Shown here piece by piece: positions 61,245-64,000 of a stretch of DNA of 64,000 bases (positions within the stretch are counted from its first letter, which is position 1; each line of letters opens with the position of its first letter). Both the position numbers and the translations under genes were made by a program. The stretch spans positions 166,588,394 through 166,652,393 of the forward strand of contig CP136069.1 in assembly GCA_032622095.1 (NCBI GenBank). The letters are read 5' to 3'. The notes beneath the pieces are model-generated. The model was not told where the DNA came from and did no database searches. It saw only the letters and a program-made list of their open reading frames with translations. This DNA is from Siphonodentalium dalli (Eukaryota; Mollusca; Scaphopoda; Gadilida; Siphonodentaliidae).

Positions 61245-62130
61245 TAAATAACTAGAATATAAACAATATACAAATTGATCTTACGAAACTGATGATGTTT
61301 GCATGTTTCTATGTGTTTATCGTTGTTATCGCAAATGGAATAATTGGCTATACGTCGTCATTACGTTAGTAGAAATATACACCATATAACGAAGTCTTGT
61401 GTGATCAAATTAATGTAATGTTTGTATTTTGTTTGGTTGTATATGATATGCAGTGCGTTGAAGATGCGAAAGAAAATACAAAAGTGAAATGCACGCACGC
61501 AGATAGCTCATGACACACTATACACGATAAAATGATAATTTACCACACACCATGGGCTACACAATTTACGAATAGGTGGGTTTATATTAAAATCCAAGTT
61601 ATTTGCTTTATAACGGCTCCGATATGAACTCATACCAATATAGCACTCTGGAAATGATTGTTGGTATTCGACGGGCGTTCTATCAGTTCTCTGGTAGAGG
61701 AATGAGACTGGCCCGCGGCATGACAGGTGTATTCGAATCGGAGGTAGGTTCCATCCCACGGGGGATGGGGTAGCCGGAGGAAGGAGAGAGGGGAGTGACA
61801 AATTTTTGGCGTATATATAGATAATATATATTATATATATAAGCGGAATTATTCTGAAGAGCTCTTTTCACTTGACTGAGAAAAAAATAATGTTCTAAGT
61901 CCGAAAGTTTTGGTTGAAATATTGGAGCCTTTTTCAAAAAGTGAAAACAAAATGAACGACTTTTCTGGAACAGGGCGATTTCGATCCGTTTTGGACTCTG
62001 GATTTTCCAAAAGTTATCTCCGTTTCGCGTGTAGCATAATATGACTTTTATGAATAAGTAACGGATAGTTTGGGGAATGAGATGTGAGCTTGTACAACAT
62101 TCGTTCAAAGTTCGCGAATTACATTTGGAT
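61245..62130. other. Unassigned non-coding DNA
   Basis: No match elsewhere in the window and no motif-bearing open frame (longest 141 codons, minus strand, 61683-62108, Ser/Phe/Leu-rich and without motifs). At 61690-61745 GGTAGAGGAATGAGACTGG and TATTCGAATCGG give a weak tRNA-like A-box/B-box pair. Confidence 0.45.
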
Positions 62131-64000
62131 AGACATATTTCTGTTATATCCCAAATTTCATATGATTCGGAGAAGAATTAAAAATTGGTACCGCAGACCA
62201 CCCCTCCCCTGACCCACAATACTGGACCAAATTGCAAACTTTGAGGGCCCGTAACTCTTGCATTTCTTCTCGGATTACAAAAATCCTTTCCGGTATGGGT
62301 TTGTTTTCGTTCAGGGAATCTACATACTTAAATAGATGAATGTCAATAATAAAAAAAAATTGCGAAAATATTGCCCCCACCCCAGTGTAAAAATATATGT
62401 CCAACCCTGTCAAATTTTCTTCCTCGGACTAAGCTGACAACGGTCAACACGACTACAAAAACCAAATACAGTTATCTGGAATGATACGAGAGGACAACAG
62501 AGTACAATAAAATAGAGGTTTGCCAACTATGGGCGGTAACTCTTCAGGGAAAGGGCGGACCCAAGTTTTTATGCCCGTGGGCAGTAGTGCATATCGAGAT
62601 GTGCATACGGTCTAATTTTCGATGCTCTGCTTCTTATAATTTCCGAGATAATAAAATGACATTTTTTCAAATAAAGGGAGATAACTCCTCGGGGAAAACG
62701 CGGACAATATTCGTTATGCGACGATGGCATACAACTCTTTGATCCCAAGATACGTACCAAGTTTTAGTGTGCTACTCCTGGTACTTTTCGAGTAATAAGG
62801 GTTGCAAAAGTGTCCAGTATAATAATAATAATAATAATAATAATGAAAAATAATCGAAAAAGGGCCATAACTCTGTCAAAATATATTGGACCAACATCCG
62901 GATAGCATTATTTTTAGTAGACCTTAGATGCCTACATTCGCTAGAGATTTCGCGGTCCTCCTCCCATTAGTTTCTGAGTATTTCCAATTAAACAGAAAAC
63001 GGCCGCAGTAGAAAAACAATATACTTCCTTGGTTACACCATGGAAGTATAATAATAGGGCAAATCATGAGCTCAATAAATCGCAGTTAAGGGACGGAAAA
63101 TATGAATTAGGATGATTATATCTTTCCCTTAACATGTGTGGGTTGATCTCAAGTGTTTGGGAGTGACCCCACCCCTGCCTCGAAATTGGGTGACGGGATT
63201 GGGAAATAGTCAAACCCGGCCCAAAATGCGAATTTTGAGAGCCCGTAACTCCGTTATTTTCAAATGGATTTAAAAATTGTTTTGAGTATTGTGATCAGCT
63301 ACTTACATTGATTATTTGTTATAATTTTTGTCTGATTCAGAGACGAATAACATTTTGTTTATTGGAAAGAATACGGGCCCACATTCAAAGTTTGAGGGCC
63401 CAAATCTCCGCCATTTTTTAACGGATTTACAATCTGTTTTCAGTTTTATGATCAACGTGTATGGTATATGTTATATATCAAGTTTCATATGATTCGGAGA
63501 CGAAATAAATTTTGGTACCCCGGACCACCCCTCCCCTGACCCACAACACTGAACCGACACTGGCAAAATTTGGCTCATCGCGTGCTCTCTTCAGACCGCA
63601 CGCATTGGCGTATCAGTTGACATCCAAAGTTTGACATCTTCGGAGGAGATGTGATCACAAGCATATGGGGCCAAATTTGCATTGTTTGAAGGCCCACAAC
63701 TCTGACATTTTTCAATGGATTTTCGAAATTCTTTCAGTTTCTAGATCGGTTGGCGGTATGGATGTTATATTCCAAGTTTCATCCGATTCGGAGAAGAATA
63801 CAAAATTGGTACCCCGGACCACCCCTCCCCTGACCCACAACACTGAACCGACACTGGCAAAATTTGGCCCATCGCGTGCTCTCTTCAGACCGCACGCACT
63901 GGGATATCAGACGACATCCAAAGTTCGACATCTTCGGAGGAGATAGGGTCACAAGCACATGGGACCAAATTGCAAACTTTGAGGGCCCGTAACTCTTGCA
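62131..64000 (+). repeat. Further diverged relatives of the 1,730-bp unit, running off the window
   Basis: The block starts inside a unit (CAAATTTCATATGATTCGG) and has an internal deletion at 62220-62226, where AATACTGG joins ACCAAATTGC. It reaches a unit start at about 62530 (TATGGGCGGTAAC) and continues as one nearly complete unit to the window end. It has more (TAA) units at 62820-62843 than the main array and resembles 57869-59588 more than the array in places (for example GCGGTCCTCCTCCCATTAG). Confidence 0.88.

Noticed and set aside
61675-61760. Second type of tRNA gene
   Set aside because: The A-box-like GGTAGAGGAATG and B-box-like TATTCGAATCGG both deviate from consensus, no cloverleaf forms, and there is one copy only.

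Overview
The window looks like repeat-dense, intergenic DNA from an animal, most likely a marine mollusc. That assignment is an inference. It rests on molluscan-type repeat motifs (for example GGGAGATAACTC and GGGCCATAACTC), abundant ACATGT microsatellites, and LINE reverse transcriptases of types common in invertebrates. I found no convincing host protein-coding gene, rRNA, CRISPR array or operon. The only recognisable protein sequence belongs to two decayed non-LTR retrotransposons: a 5'-truncated element at 12911-15318 (+), and an L2/CR1-like element at 28921-33442 (-).

Layout. 1-1190: three tandem copies of a ~484-bp unit. 1225-4110: a degenerate ~138-bp minisatellite. 4111-4800 and 9790-12300: an AT-rich repeat family, carrying a 579-bp inverted-end element at 10135-10713. 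5105-8832: about 100 copies of a 37-bp minisatellite. 12516-16340: a segment duplicated at 34879-36310; the first copy has received a LINE insertion, and the second preserves the empty site. 17234-17762: a foldback element with arms of about 168 bp. 18480-20032 (-), 25439-33669 and 33670-37014 (+): elements built from ~160-bp tandem monomers behind a TAGCTCAAC hairpin end, with other transposons nested inside. 40200-41640 and 59589-60690: two copies of another composite repeat, flanking the largest structure. 41777-57868: about 9.3 nearly identical copies of a 1,730-bp unit. Diverged relatives of that unit lie at 57869-59588 and 62131-64000. A tandem pair of tRNA-like sequences lies at 60788-61143.

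Several mobile-element boundaries can be fixed from the window itself. Examples are a 12-bp target duplication and intact empty site for the first LINE, TA duplications for a ~384-bp miniature element (with empty sites in neighbouring monomers), and 6-bp duplications at two copies of a CAGACTTT-ended element. Nesting gives a relative order: the 160-bp-monomer element is oldest, then its MITE and LINE insertions, then a 1,013-bp tandem triplication spanning the LINE 3' end. Nothing here works as a gene pathway; the biology is transposition and tandem-array turnover.
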